From positions 1 to 55,376 of the forward strand of contig DIUY01000019.1 of NCBI GenBank assembly GCA_002422395.1: 55,376 nucleotides of DNA. The letters run 5' to 3'. Source of the DNA: Methylococcaceae bacterium UBA6146. Lineage in GTDB: Bacteria > Pseudomonadota > Gammaproteobacteria > Methylococcales > Methylomonadaceae. The notes beneath the pieces were generated by a model. It was not told the origin of the DNA, searched no databases, and was given only the letters and a program-made list of their open reading frames with translations. This document shows, piece after piece, positions 42,600 to 51,953 of the stretch. A program made the translations under genes and the position numbers. Each line of letters starts with the position of its first letter. Positions within the stretch are counted from its first letter, which is position 1.

Positions 42600-42645
42600 G
42601 TCAATACTATATTTGGGCTTTGCGGTGTTGTCAATAAGTATTGAC
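42600..42645 (-). promoter_or_regulatory. sigma-70 promoter with palindromic operator for the thioredoxin-like operon
   Basis: On the minus strand TTGACA (42634-42629) and TATAGT (42611-42606) are spaced by exactly 17 bases. The palindrome GTCAATAAGTATTGAC (42630-42645) overlaps the -35 box, and a further GTCAATAC half-site (42600-42607) overlaps the -10. This layout looks like repression by a dimeric regulator binding both sites. Confidence 0.75.
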
Positions 42646-42913
42646 CCGATACTAGTTAAGTGTGCCGAATCCATTAAAACGAGGGTGATGACTATTATTT
42701 TTGCCACTATTTGAGGATATTACGCACCTTATTTATGCACCAATGCACCAAAGCGAATCAAAAACAAGGCTTGGACAGGGTGCTTTTTAGCGGCTTAGGG
42801 TTGCAATCACTAAGCATCCCGACTTAAATTCTGCGATAATAATGCCTCAATACACGGCATATTAATTGCTGTATTCTCATATTGGCCTAATAATTTTTAC
42901 TCGGCGACACGCA

Positions 42914-44383
42914 ATGAAAGACAAAAAAGAATTTAAACCCTGTGACTTGGTTATTTTTGGTGCGTTAGGTGATTTGTCCCGACGTAAGCTGCTTGTCTCA
43001 TTGTATCGGCTTGAAAATGCAAATTTGCTGGAGTCTGAAACCCGCATAATTGGTGTCGATAGGCATGCCCATGAATCCGCTGAATTCGTTGGGGTTGCCC
43101 ATAAGAGCTTACAAGAGTTTTTAAATGATAAATTGGATGATGCTGTATGGGAGCGTTTTTCAGGGCGGCTTGCTTATTTGCAAATCGATTTGACCCAATT
43201 GGACCAATACAAGCAAATGAAGACGGTGACTGATTCAAAAACGAGGGTTATGGTGAATTACTTTGCCGTATCGCCTTTTTTGTTCAAAAACATTTGTCAG
43301 GGGCTCAGCCAGTCGGGCATTTTGACTGAAGAATCGCGCATGGTGATGGAAAAGCCCATTGGCCATAACCTTAAGTCATCAAAAGAGATTAATGATGTCG
43401 TGGCCAGTGTGTTCACCGAAAAGCAGGTTTTCCGTATTGACCATTATTTGGGCAAAGAAACAGTGTTGAATTTATTGGCGTTACGTTTCGCCAATTCGAT
43501 TTTCACGACTAACTGGAACCACAACACCATTGACCATATCCAGGTCACCGTCGCTGAAGAAGTCGGTATTGAAGGCCGCTGGGAGTATTTTGACAAGACC
43601 GGGCAATTGCGTGACATGGTGCAAAATCATTTGTTGCAGATTTTGACTTTTATTGCGATGGAACCCCCAGTCAATCTGGAAGCCGAAAGCATACATAATG
43701 AAAAAATTAAGGTGCTTAAGGCCTTGCGCCCAATCACCGCACACAATGTTGATGAAAAAACAGTCCGTGGCCAGTATACCGCCGGCTATTTAAAAGGTAA
43801 TGCCGTGCCCGGTTATCTTGAAGAGGAAGGGGCCGACACGGAAAGCACCACTGAAAGCTTTGTTGCGTTGCGTGTTGATATTGATAACTGGCGCTGGGCC
43901 GGAGTGCCATTTTATCTGCGCACTGGAAAACGCCTACAGGGAAAACGCACGGAAATCGTCGTCTATTTTAAGCAGTTGCCGCACAATATTTTTTCCGATA
44001 GTTTCCGGGAGTTGCCGCCTAATAAACTAATCATCCATTTACAGCCAAATGAAGGCGTTGAGATTGAGATGCTGAATAAAATTCCGGGTATTGACGAGCA
44101 TATCAAACTACAAAAAACCAAATTGGATTTAAGCTTTTCTGAAACCTTTAAAAAGAGCCGTATTTTTGGTGGCTATGAAAAACTGGTGTTAGAAGCGATG
44201 CGCGGCAATCCGACCTTGTTTTTGAGCCGCGAAGAAATCGAGCAGGCTTGGACTTGGGTTGATTCCATACAAGATGCTTGGCACAATTTTAATGCGGTGC
44301 CAAAATCTTACCCGGCGGGCACGTGGGGGCCGGTCTCTTCAGTGGCTCTTATCGCCAGAGATGGCAGAGCCTGGGAAGAATAG
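42914..44383 (+). CDS. zwf: glucose-6-phosphate 1-dehydrogenase
   Basis: Zwf oxidises glucose-6-phosphate to 6-phosphogluconolactone with NAD(P). From the ATG at 42914 the protein has 489 residues, the family length, and a longer frame upstream is unsupported. Landmarks are the nucleotide motif IFGALGDLSRRKL, the active-site RIDHYLGKET with its essential His/Lys, and EKPIGHNL. It opens a zwf-edd-eda-gltA row on one strand. The lactonase gene pgl is not in this row. Confidence 0.96.
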   Translation: MKDKKEFKPCDLVIFGALGDLSRRKLLVSLYRLENANLLESETRIIGVDRHAHESAEFVGVAHKSLQEFLNDKLDDAVWERFSGRLAYLQIDLTQLDQYKQMKTVTDSKTRVMVNYFAVSPFLFKNICQGLSQSGILTEESRMVMEKPIGHNLKSSKEINDVVASVFTEKQVFRIDHYLGKETVLNLLALRFANSIFTTNWNHNTIDHIQVTVAEEVGIEGRWEYFDKTGQLRDMVQNHLLQILTFIAMEPPVNLEAESIHNEKIKVLKALRPITAHNVDEKTVRGQYTAGYLKGNAVPGYLEEEGADTESTTESFVALRVDIDNWRWAGVPFYLRTGKRLQGKRTEIVVYFKQLPHNIFSDSFRELPPNKLIIHLQPNEGVEIEMLNKIPGIDEHIKLQKTKLDLSFSETFKKSRIFGGYEKLVLEAMRGNPTLFLSREEIEQAWTWVDSIQDAWHNFNAVPKSYPAGTWGPVSSVALIARDGRAWEE

Positions 44384-44447
44384 CCGGAAACTGGCGGGGC
44401 GCAACCTGACGTCCTAACCCACTAACAAATAACCTAAGGAACACAAT

Positions 44448-46268
44448 ATGCATCCGATCATTGAAAAAGTGACTCAAGACATCATTGAGCGCAGCCACCC
44501 GACCCGCTCCGCCTATTTGAAATACATCGACGGTATCGCTAAAAACGGCCCTATCCGTTCCGGCATGGGTTGCGGCAATTTGGCCCACGGTTTCGCTGCG
44601 TGCAGCGCTAGTGAGAAAGCCGACTTGACGGGCGACCAAAAAGCCAATATCGCCATTATCACTTCATATAATGATATGTTGTCAGCCCATCAGCCGTATA
44701 AGGATGCGCCGGACTTGATTAAGGCGGCGGTCCGGGAAGCGGGCGGCGTCGCGCAGGTTGCTGCGGGTGTGCCTGCCATGTGTGACGGTATCACCCAAGG
44801 CCAGGCAGGGATGGAATTGTCATTATTCAGCCGTGATTTGATTGCGATGGCCACCGCTGTCGGCATGAGCCACAATATGTTCGACGGTGCCTTATATCTG
44901 GGCGTCTGTGACAAAATCGTGCCTGGGCTGCTCATAGGCGCATTAAGCTTTGGCCATTTGCCCGCGATATTTGTTCCGGCAGGCCCCATGCCTAGCGGCC
45001 TCACCAACAAGGAAAAAGCCCGTGCGCGTCAGGCGTATGCCGTGGGTAAAATTGGCCGCAAAGAATTGCTGGAAGCTGAATCGGCCTCATACCACAGCCC
45101 CGGTACCTGCACTTTTTACGGTACGGCCAACAGCAACCAGATGATGATGGAAATTATGGGGTTGCATCTGCCCGGCAGTTCGTTCATCAATCCTTACACG
45201 CCGCTACGTGACGAACTCACCAAAGCAGCGGCTCGGCAGATTTTAAAATTTACCGCACTGGGTGATGATTATCGCCCGGTTGCGCACATGATTTCTGAAA
45301 AAGCGATAGTTAATGCGGTTATCGGCCTGTTGGCAACCGGTGGTTCCACTAACCACACCATGCACTTGATTGCAATCGCCCGCGCCTCCGGTATCGTCCT
45401 TAACTGGGACGATTTTGATAATCTGTCCAAAGCCGTTCCGCTGATAGCAAAGATTTATCCTAATGGCCCTGCGGATGTCAATCACTTCCAGGCTGCCGGC
45501 GGCATGGGAGTGTTAATTGCCGAGCTGTTGAGAAATGGCTTGTTGCATGAAGATTTGCTGACGGTCGCCGACGAGCGCGGCATGGGTAATTACTGCCAAG
45601 AGCCTAAAATCATTGATGACAAACTGGTTTGGGAAGCTGTTCCTGAAACTTCCTTAGACACAGAAGTGCTAAGCACCGTTGCAAAGCCTTTTGCCACCGG
45701 TGGTGGCCTGCATGTGATGCACGGCAATTTGGGGCGCGGCATATCGAAATTGTCCGCCGTGTCGCCTGACCATCAAATTGTTGAAGCGCCTGCCGTCGTG
45801 TTTGATGATCAGGAAGATATGCTTGCAGCTTTTAAACGTGGCGAACTGGAAAAAGACTTTGTTGCCGTTATCCGCTTTCAAGGCCCACGCGCAAATGGCA
45901 TGCCGGAGCTGCATAAACTGACGCCGCCGTTAGGCGTGTTACAGGACAAAGGCTTTAAAGTTGCCCTGGTTACGGATGGCCGGATGTCAGGCGCATCGGG
46001 TAAGGTGCCCTCTGTTATCCATATCTGTCCGGAATGCGAGGCGGGTGGGCCGCTGGCGAAAGTGCTCGATGGCGATATTATCTCCATGAACTTGCAGACG
46101 GGCGATGTTAATGTATTGGTTGACGACGCGGAATTTAATGCGCGTATCCCCTCACCGAATTCGGCAAAAAACCATCACTATGGCATGGGCAGGGAAATGT
46201 TTGGCCGTTTCCGGTTAAACGCCTCGTCGGCTGAAACGGGCGCGTCCAATTTATTTGTTTGCGATTAA
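44448..46268 (+). CDS. edd: 6-phosphogluconate dehydratase
   Basis: Edd is the iron-sulfur dehydratase of the Entner-Doudoroff pathway, forming 2-keto-3-deoxy-6-phosphogluconate. The 606 residues match the IlvD/Edd family. Cluster cysteines lie in AGVPAMCDGITQGQAGMEL and SPGTCTFYGTANSNQMMME, and VTDGRMSGASGKVPS lies near the C-terminus. Phosphosugar specificity over dihydroxy-acids is indicated by length and by the company of zwf and eda. A good AAGGA site precedes the ATG. Confidence 0.95.
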   Translation: MHPIIEKVTQDIIERSHPTRSAYLKYIDGIAKNGPIRSGMGCGNLAHGFAACSASEKADLTGDQKANIAIITSYNDMLSAHQPYKDAPDLIKAAVREAGGVAQVAAGVPAMCDGITQGQAGMELSLFSRDLIAMATAVGMSHNMFDGALYLGVCDKIVPGLLIGALSFGHLPAIFVPAGPMPSGLTNKEKARARQAYAVGKIGRKELLEAESASYHSPGTCTFYGTANSNQMMMEIMGLHLPGSSFINPYTPLRDELTKAAARQILKFTALGDDYRPVAHMISEKAIVNAVIGLLATGGSTNHTMHLIAIARASGIVLNWDDFDNLSKAVPLIAKIYPNGPADVNHFQAAGGMGVLIAELLRNGLLHEDLLTVADERGMGNYCQEPKIIDDKLVWEAVPETSLDTEVLSTVAKPFATGGGLHVMHGNLGRGISKLSAVSPDHQIVEAPAVVFDDQEDMLAAFKRGELEKDFVAVIRFQGPRANGMPELHKLTPPLGVLQDKGFKVALVTDGRMSGASGKVPSVIHICPECEAGGPLAKVLDGDIISMNLQTGDVNVLVDDAEFNARIPSPNSAKNHHYGMGREMFGRFRLNASSAETGASNLFVCD

Positions 46269-46402
46269 CAAACTAAGAAAAAAGTCGGGTGGGCGCCAAA
46301 AGATGGTGTTTTAGATGGTGCAGTTTTGCCCGCCTTAGTAATTCACCCATGATGGGCATTGCCTAAAGCGCCTGTCGCCTATCCCATACTTTGTATTTAA
46401 AA

Positions 46403-47053
46403 ATGAACCAAACTAACTGGAAAATTCAACCGAAAGAAGTCTTAAACGCTGGCCCGGTAATGCCTGTTATGGTTATTCAAAACCTCGACGATGCCGTGCC
46501 TTTGGCGCAAGCCTTAGTTGCGGGGGGCATTAAGGTTTTGGAAATCACTTTGCGCACCCCAATAGCGCTTGAGGCGATCAAACTGATTAGCGACAGCGTT
46601 AAAGACGCCATTGTTGGCGCGGGTACGATCACCACGCCAGAACAACTTAGAGCCGCTGAAGCAGCGGGGGCGGTTTTTGCGATTAGTCCGGGCTTAACCC
46701 CGACACTATTAGCGGCAGCCCAAACTGGCAACATCGCACTGATTCCAGGCATAGCCACGTTATCGGAACTGATGATGGGTATGGAATTCGGGCTGGACCA
46801 TTTTAAGTTTTTCCCCGCCGAGGCGGCAGGCGGTATTCCCATGCTAAAAGCCATTGCAGGGCCTATGCCGCAGATTACTTTTTGCCCCACCGGCGGTATC
46901 TCACCGGACAATTATTTGGCGTATTTAGCGTTGGGCAATGTGGCTTGTGTTGGCGGTTCGTGGTTGGCGCCTGCCGATGCCGTCAAGGCTAAAAACTGGG
47001 CTAAAGTAACTGAACTTGCCAAACAAGCTGTTGAAAATACGCTGACAGTTTGA
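46403..47053 (+). CDS. eda: 2-dehydro-3-deoxy-6-phosphogluconate aldolase
   Basis: Eda splits KDPG into pyruvate and glyceraldehyde-3-phosphate. From the ATG at 46403 (216 residues) the product has VMPVMVIQNLDDAVPLAQAL, KVLEITLRTPIALEAI, VGAGTITTPEQL and the Schiff-base Lys in FKFFPAEAAGG. A TTG four codons upstream is an alternative start. It completes zwf-edd-eda, and gltA follows 52 bases later. Confidence 0.95.
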   Translation: MNQTNWKIQPKEVLNAGPVMPVMVIQNLDDAVPLAQALVAGGIKVLEITLRTPIALEAIKLISDSVKDAIVGAGTITTPEQLRAAEAAGAVFAISPGLTPTLLAAAQTGNIALIPGIATLSELMMGMEFGLDHFKFFPAEAAGGIPMLKAIAGPMPQITFCPTGGISPDNYLAYLALGNVACVGGSWLAPADAVKAKNWAKVTELAKQAVENTLTV

Positions 47054-47105
47054 CTACCAAGCCTAGGCAATAGCGCTAACCGTTTTTAAAACAGAGAGAA
47101 AATCC

Positions 47106-48410
47106 ATGACCAATCTACGCAATCTTACTTTGAATGAGAACGCCCAGTCTTTATGTGAGTTACCTGTTTTATCTGGAACGACAGGCCCTGACGTCATTGA
47201 CGTACAATCCTTGTACAAACAGACCGGCAAGTTTACCTATGACCCCGGTTTCAATTCCACTGCAAGTTGCCGCTCCACAATAACCTTTATAGATGGCGAA
47301 GAAGGGATTCTGTTATATCGCGGTTACCCTATCGAACAGCTTGCCGAGCAATGCAATTTTCTGGAAGTTTGTTACTTGCTGCTCCATGGCGAATTGCCCG
47401 AGAGCAATCAGCTATTAGAGTTTGAAAACAATATCACCATGCACACGATGGTGCATGACCAGTTGACCAATTTCTTTAAAGGCTTTCGCCGCGATGCCCA
47501 TCCGATGGCCATTATGGTGGGCGTGGTGGGTGCGTTATCGGCCTTTTATCATGGCGCGTTGGATATCCGTTCCAAAAGTGACCGGGAAATGTGTGCGATA
47601 CGCCTCATAGCTAAAGTGCCGACAATTGTTGCGATGTGCCATAAATACAGTACCGGCATGCCGTTTATGTACCCGCAAAACAAATTGAGTTATGTGGAAA
47701 ACTTTCTGCGCATGATGCACGCGACACCGTGTGATGACTACAAGCCGAACCCTGTACTGGTGCGTGCGTTGGACAGGATACTTATCCTCCATGCCGATCA
47801 TGAGCAAAATGCCTCCACGTCAACTGTCCGCCTCGCGGGTTCTAGCGGCGCCAATCCGTTTGCCTGTGTGACCGCAGGGATTGCCTGTTTATGGGGGGCT
47901 GCACACGGCGGCGCCAATGAGGCTGTGCTGAACATGCTGGAAGAAATTGGTGATGTTTCCCGTATTCCTGAGTTTATCGATAAAGCTAAAGATAAAAGCG
48001 ATCCGTTCCGGCTGATGGGCTTTGGCCACAGGGTCTATAAAAACCATGATCCCCGCGCCAAGCTGATGCGGGCCACCTGCCATGAAGTGCTTAATGAAAT
48101 GGAACTGCACGATAACGAGTTGTTTAAGTTGGCGTTGGAATTGGAGCGCATTGCCCTTGAGGATGATTATTTTATCGAGAAAAAACTCTATCCCAATGTT
48201 GATTTTTATTCGGGTATTGTGCTGCATGCGTTGGGCATTCCCACCAATATGTTCACTGCGATGTTCGCGATGGGGCGGACTGTCGGCTGGATTGCCCACT
48301 GGGACGAAATGATTGCTGATCCGGAACAAAAAATAGGCCGTCCACGTCAACTTTACGTTGGCGCGGCGCGACGGGATGTGCCAAAGCGCCCCGGAGGAAA
48401 AACAGTTTAA
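47106..48410 (+). CDS. gltA: citrate synthase
   Basis: The enzyme condenses acetyl-CoA with oxaloacetate. The 434 residues match the type II, NADH-regulated form of Gram-negative bacteria (DPGFNSTASCRSTITFIDG at the N-terminus). The catalytic His residues lie in HADHEQNASTSTVRLAGS and LMGFGHRVYKNHDPRAK, and the Asp in NVDFYSG. A GAGAG site precedes the ATG. Its place after eda ties pyruvate formation to entry into the citrate cycle, at least in gene order. Confidence 0.97.
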   Translation: MTNLRNLTLNENAQSLCELPVLSGTTGPDVIDVQSLYKQTGKFTYDPGFNSTASCRSTITFIDGEEGILLYRGYPIEQLAEQCNFLEVCYLLLHGELPESNQLLEFENNITMHTMVHDQLTNFFKGFRRDAHPMAIMVGVVGALSAFYHGALDIRSKSDREMCAIRLIAKVPTIVAMCHKYSTGMPFMYPQNKLSYVENFLRMMHATPCDDYKPNPVLVRALDRILILHADHEQNASTSTVRLAGSSGANPFACVTAGIACLWGAAHGGANEAVLNMLEEIGDVSRIPEFIDKAKDKSDPFRLMGFGHRVYKNHDPRAKLMRATCHEVLNEMELHDNELFKLALELERIALEDDYFIEKKLYPNVDFYSGIVLHALGIPTNMFTAMFAMGRTVGWIAHWDEMIADPEQKIGRPRQLYVGAARRDVPKRPGGKTV

Positions 48411-48546
48411 GCATCTGTCCGCGCATAAATTCGGCTTGTAGGGTTAATACATTATGGTGCTTGGATCAGATCTAATTTTGTTTGAGGCTAAATTCATAGC
48501 CACCTTCGTATAAACGAACGTAAGCACACTGAATTTATGGAAAATA

Positions 48547-50292
48547 ATGATGAATATGATAAAAGCGACAGGGCAACTATCCCAGCCAAACCCAATGCTG
48601 CTGTTATCGGCGTTGCTTATAATGATGTTGGTGTTGTTGTTGATGCCCCAATGGGTATTGGCGGCGCAGATTAGCGCGTCAGTGGAACGTAATCCGGTGC
48701 GCGTTGATGAGTCTTTCCAGATCACCTTTGTTGCTAGCGAGCCACCTGATGATAACCCTGATTTCAGCCCGTTAGCACAGGATTTTTCGATACTGGGCCA
48801 AAGTCAGGCTAGCAGCGCATCTTGGGGCAACGGGAAAGCCAGCACAACCATGCAATGGACGCTGAATGTGATGGCGAAACACGCGGGCGATTTAGTTATC
48901 CCTGCGATAAAGTTTGGTGATGATGCCAGCGAGGCGCTGTCTGTCACAGTGACTGAGGCGCCAACAGACAAGGCGCCCGACACCAATGCCGATTTATTTA
49001 TGGAGGTTGATGCGACGCCTGAAAGCCCCTACTTACAGGAGCAGGTCCTTTATACTATGCGCCTGTACACGCGGGTTGAAATAGCCCAGGCACGTTTGAA
49101 TGAGCCGGAACTGGCCGATGCGGTGATTGAAAAGCTGGCTGAAGACAGCAACTATAACACCCGTATCAATGGCGTCGATTATTCGGTGACTGAACGCAAA
49201 TATGCTATTTTTCCGCAAAAAAGTGGGGCGCTGACCATAAAGCCGTTGGTTTTGACTGCTGACGTCTTGGCTAATAACCGTACCCTGTTCAATAGTTTTT
49301 TTAACTCGTCAGTGACCCGGACTAAACGGGTTGAATCCAAAGCAATCACGCTAGACGTAAAACCTGTCCCTGCAACATTTACCGCACCACATTGGCTGCC
49401 TGCCGAGCAACTGGAGCTTACCGAGCAATGGTCAGGTGACATCACCCAAATGAAAGTGGGCGAACCTTTGACAAGAACGCTAACCTTACGCGCAAAAGCC
49501 GCAACGCTTGGGCAATTACCTGAGTTAAGCGCGGATACGGTGCATGAGGCATTAAAGAGTTACCCCGATCAGCCGGTATTGCAGGAGCAAAAAAATGCCG
49601 ATGGCCTATTTTCCATTAAGGAAGAAAAGATTGCCCTGATGCCTTCAAAGGCAGGGGTCTACAAGTTGCCCGCTATAGAAATCCCTTGGTTTAACACGCA
49701 GACCCAAAAAATGGCTGTGGCTAAAATTCCTGAAACTACGCTTACTGTCGCCTTGGCGGCGGTGTCTCAGCCTCAGCCGCCGGTATCTGTTCCGGCCACT
49801 CCCGCATCGACACCAAAGCCAACGGAAGCCGCCGCCGTCATTAATCAAGCGCCGCCGCAAGCTGTTGGCTGGATGTGGACGTCGTTACTTTTGGCATTAG
49901 GTTGGTTGATAACGGTTGCTTATTTCCTGAGTGTTGGAAGACCAGCTAAAAAACAGCTTGCCCAGATCAAGGATGGGCCTAACCAAGCACACCTTAAAGA
50001 AACGATTGCCCAGTTAAAACAAGCTTGTGCCAATAACGACGCCATAGCTGCAAAAAATGCCTTGCTGGATTGGGGGCGGCAACAATTTGCCGTCACTAAT
50101 CTGGGAGCGGTTGCCGGGTTTTGTGAGGCACGGTTAAGGGATGAAATTTTGTCTTTGAACCAGCTATTGTATGGCAAGGAACCTGCACTGTGGCAGGGTA
50201 AAAGGCTGTTTCAAGCCTTCAGCGAGAATAACGCCAGAAAAAAAATAACCGATGCGCAGGAGTCTGGTTTGGAGCCGCTTTATCGGTTATAA
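48547..50292 (+). CDS. batD: BatD-like exported membrane protein
   Basis: The 581 residues have the BatD layout. A signal/anchor sequence ends in VLAAQISASVERNPV, followed by a long beta-sandwich periplasmic part with VRVDESFQITF and LYTMRLYTR. A Pro/Ala linker near residue 420 precedes one membrane helix (WMWTSLLLALGWLITVAYFL) and a cytoplasmic helical tail. BatD belongs to the Bat (aerotolerance) group, usually next to batA, batB and a MoxR ATPase. Here it stands alone, so the partners must be elsewhere. Confidence 0.82.
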   Translation: MMNMIKATGQLSQPNPMLLLSALLIMMLVLLLMPQWVLAAQISASVERNPVRVDESFQITFVASEPPDDNPDFSPLAQDFSILGQSQASSASWGNGKASTTMQWTLNVMAKHAGDLVIPAIKFGDDASEALSVTVTEAPTDKAPDTNADLFMEVDATPESPYLQEQVLYTMRLYTRVEIAQARLNEPELADAVIEKLAEDSNYNTRINGVDYSVTERKYAIFPQKSGALTIKPLVLTADVLANNRTLFNSFFNSSVTRTKRVESKAITLDVKPVPATFTAPHWLPAEQLELTEQWSGDITQMKVGEPLTRTLTLRAKAATLGQLPELSADTVHEALKSYPDQPVLQEQKNADGLFSIKEEKIALMPSKAGVYKLPAIEIPWFNTQTQKMAVAKIPETTLTVALAAVSQPQPPVSVPATPASTPKPTEAAAVINQAPPQAVGWMWTSLLLALGWLITVAYFLSVGRPAKKQLAQIKDGPNQAHLKETIAQLKQACANNDAIAAKNALLDWGRQQFAVTNLGAVAGFCEARLRDEILSLNQLLYGKEPALWQGKRLFQAFSENNARKKITDAQESGLEPLYRL

Positions 50293-50321
50293 AAGCGGTT
50301 TAGTGATGATCACTCCAATAA

Positions 50322-50338
50322 GTGGGAGGCTATCCCAC
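50322..50338 (+). terminator. hairpin after batD
   Basis: GTGGGA-GGCTA-TCCCAC forms a 6-bp stem 29 bases past the batD stop. The T-run that follows is distant and interrupted, so it is a weak terminator candidate. Confidence 0.35.
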
Positions 50339-50472
50339 AACAAGTGTGGAATTATTTTTGAGAAATGTGCCTAATTAAATAGTCGATCAAATCTTACAAG
50401 ACAGCCCTAAATTTAGTGGGCTTTGCGTGTCCAGTAAACCACCACATTATCAGATTAAAAAAGGACTATATA

Positions 50473-51945
50473 ATGGGAATTCTTAGCCTGCTGCTCTGGA
50501 CGCCGGCGGTGGGGGCATTGCTCTTAGTCCTTACGCCTAGCCAAAATATCTATATTGTCCGGTTGCTCGCCCATCTGTTCACTATGCTGGCGTTTTTGGC
50601 GAGCTGTTTTTTGCTAGCTCAGTACGACCCGCATAATCCGGCATTACAGTTTAGTGAATATTTCCCGCTCAATCCTGATTTAGGCAATGCCTATGCGCTA
50701 GGCGTCGATGGCCTGTCAATGCCAATGCTGATGTTGGCGACCTTGCTCACAGCAGTCACATTGCTGGCATCATTGACTATTTCTAACAGCGTCAAAGGCT
50801 ATCATATCTGCATTTTGTTGCTTGAGTTTGGCCTGTTGGGCGTTTTCTTAGCCCAAGATTGGGCGTTGTTTTATATTTTCTGGGAAGTGACTTTAATCCC
50901 GCTGTTTTTCCTGATTGGACGTTGGGGTGGCAAACGTCGCCACGCTGCCAGCCTCAATTTTGTGCTATATACCATGGCTGGTTCGGTGTTTATGCTCATT
51001 AGCTTGCTGGCGGTCAGCCGCTACGATTTGCAACACGGTGGCTCTCTAATGACGTCGATGCAGCAAGCTGGGCAAGATATGCCGTTATATGAGCAGGTCT
51101 TGGTGTTGATCGGGTTTCTATTGGGATTTGGCGTCAAGCTACCCATTTTCCCGCTCCATGGCTGGTTGCCGTTGGCGCATGTTGAAGCACCCAGCCCGGT
51201 CAGTATTTTGCTCTCTGGGGTTTTGCTAAAAATGGGCGCTTATGGCTTGTTACGCGTAGTCGTTATGTTGCCGCAGGCCGCCCAGCTACTACAGCCATTG
51301 CTGATTTTTCTGGCGCTATTCGGGATGCTTTACGGCGGTTTGCTGGCTTGGCGGCAAAGCAATCTTAAGGCCATGGTGGCTTATTCGTCGATTAGCCACA
51401 TGGGCATTGTGTTATTAGGCATTGCCAGTTTGAATGAGGTGGGCCTTAACGGTGCGGTGTTGCAAATGACCGCACATGGCCTGATTGCCGGTGCGTTGTT
51501 TTTGTTGGTCGGGCTGCTTTACCAGCGCACACAGACTCTGGACATCCGGGAGTACAGCTCTTTGCTTCAGGTTATGCCCCGTTTTGCGTTAATGATGATC
51601 TTAACTTTATTCGCGGCAATGGGTTTGCCCGGTTTTGTCGGCTTTATTGCCGAACTGCACGCGCTAATCGGTTTTTTGCAAAAATGGCAGGGGTTAGCTG
51701 TGTTTTTCGGAATCAGCATTCTGATTACGGCAGCTTATTCAATCCGCACCCTCAGTTTGTTATTCACCGGACCGGTAAAACCGCAAATGCAGGTATTGGA
51801 TGATTTATGCGTCTCAGAATTAGTGGCCTCAGGCGCACTTGTTGTTTGCATTGTCTTGTTGGGTTTGCTGCCTGCCCGTTGGATTGACTTATCGGCCACT
51901 ACAATCATGCAGTTTAACAATTTGATCAAATTGCGGGTTTTATAG
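50473..51945 (+). CDS. dabB: NuoM-like proton-conducting membrane subunit, DabB-type
   Basis: From the ATG at 50473 (AAGGA site 9 bases upstream) the protein has 490 residues. It has some 14 membrane helices of the complex I antiporter family. LFYIFWEVTLIPLFFLIGRWGG carries the membrane Glu, and GFGVKLPIFPLHGWLPLAHVEAP and SNLKAMVAYSSISHMG carry the Lys/His residues of the proton path. It most resembles NuoM. No other nuo genes surround it. Its direct partner, 8 bases downstream, is dabA. So it should be the cation-coupled half of a DAB inorganic-carbon accumulation complex and not part of complex I. Confidence 0.85.
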   Translation: MGILSLLLWTPAVGALLLVLTPSQNIYIVRLLAHLFTMLAFLASCFLLAQYDPHNPALQFSEYFPLNPDLGNAYALGVDGLSMPMLMLATLLTAVTLLASLTISNSVKGYHICILLLEFGLLGVFLAQDWALFYIFWEVTLIPLFFLIGRWGGKRRHAASLNFVLYTMAGSVFMLISLLAVSRYDLQHGGSLMTSMQQAGQDMPLYEQVLVLIGFLLGFGVKLPIFPLHGWLPLAHVEAPSPVSILLSGVLLKMGAYGLLRVVVMLPQAAQLLQPLLIFLALFGMLYGGLLAWRQSNLKAMVAYSSISHMGIVLLGIASLNEVGLNGAVLQMTAHGLIAGALFLLVGLLYQRTQTLDIREYSSLLQVMPRFALMMILTLFAAMGLPGFVGFIAELHALIGFLQKWQGLAVFFGISILITAAYSIRTLSLLFTGPVKPQMQVLDDLCVSELVASGALVVCIVLLGLLPARWIDLSATTIMQFNNLIKLRVL

Positions 51946-51953
51946 GTGGGCCA

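Noticed and set aside
50473..51945. Reading this gene as nuoM of respiratory complex I
   Set aside because: No other nuo gene adjoins it, and it is paired 8 bases from a DUF2309 gene, the DabB arrangement.
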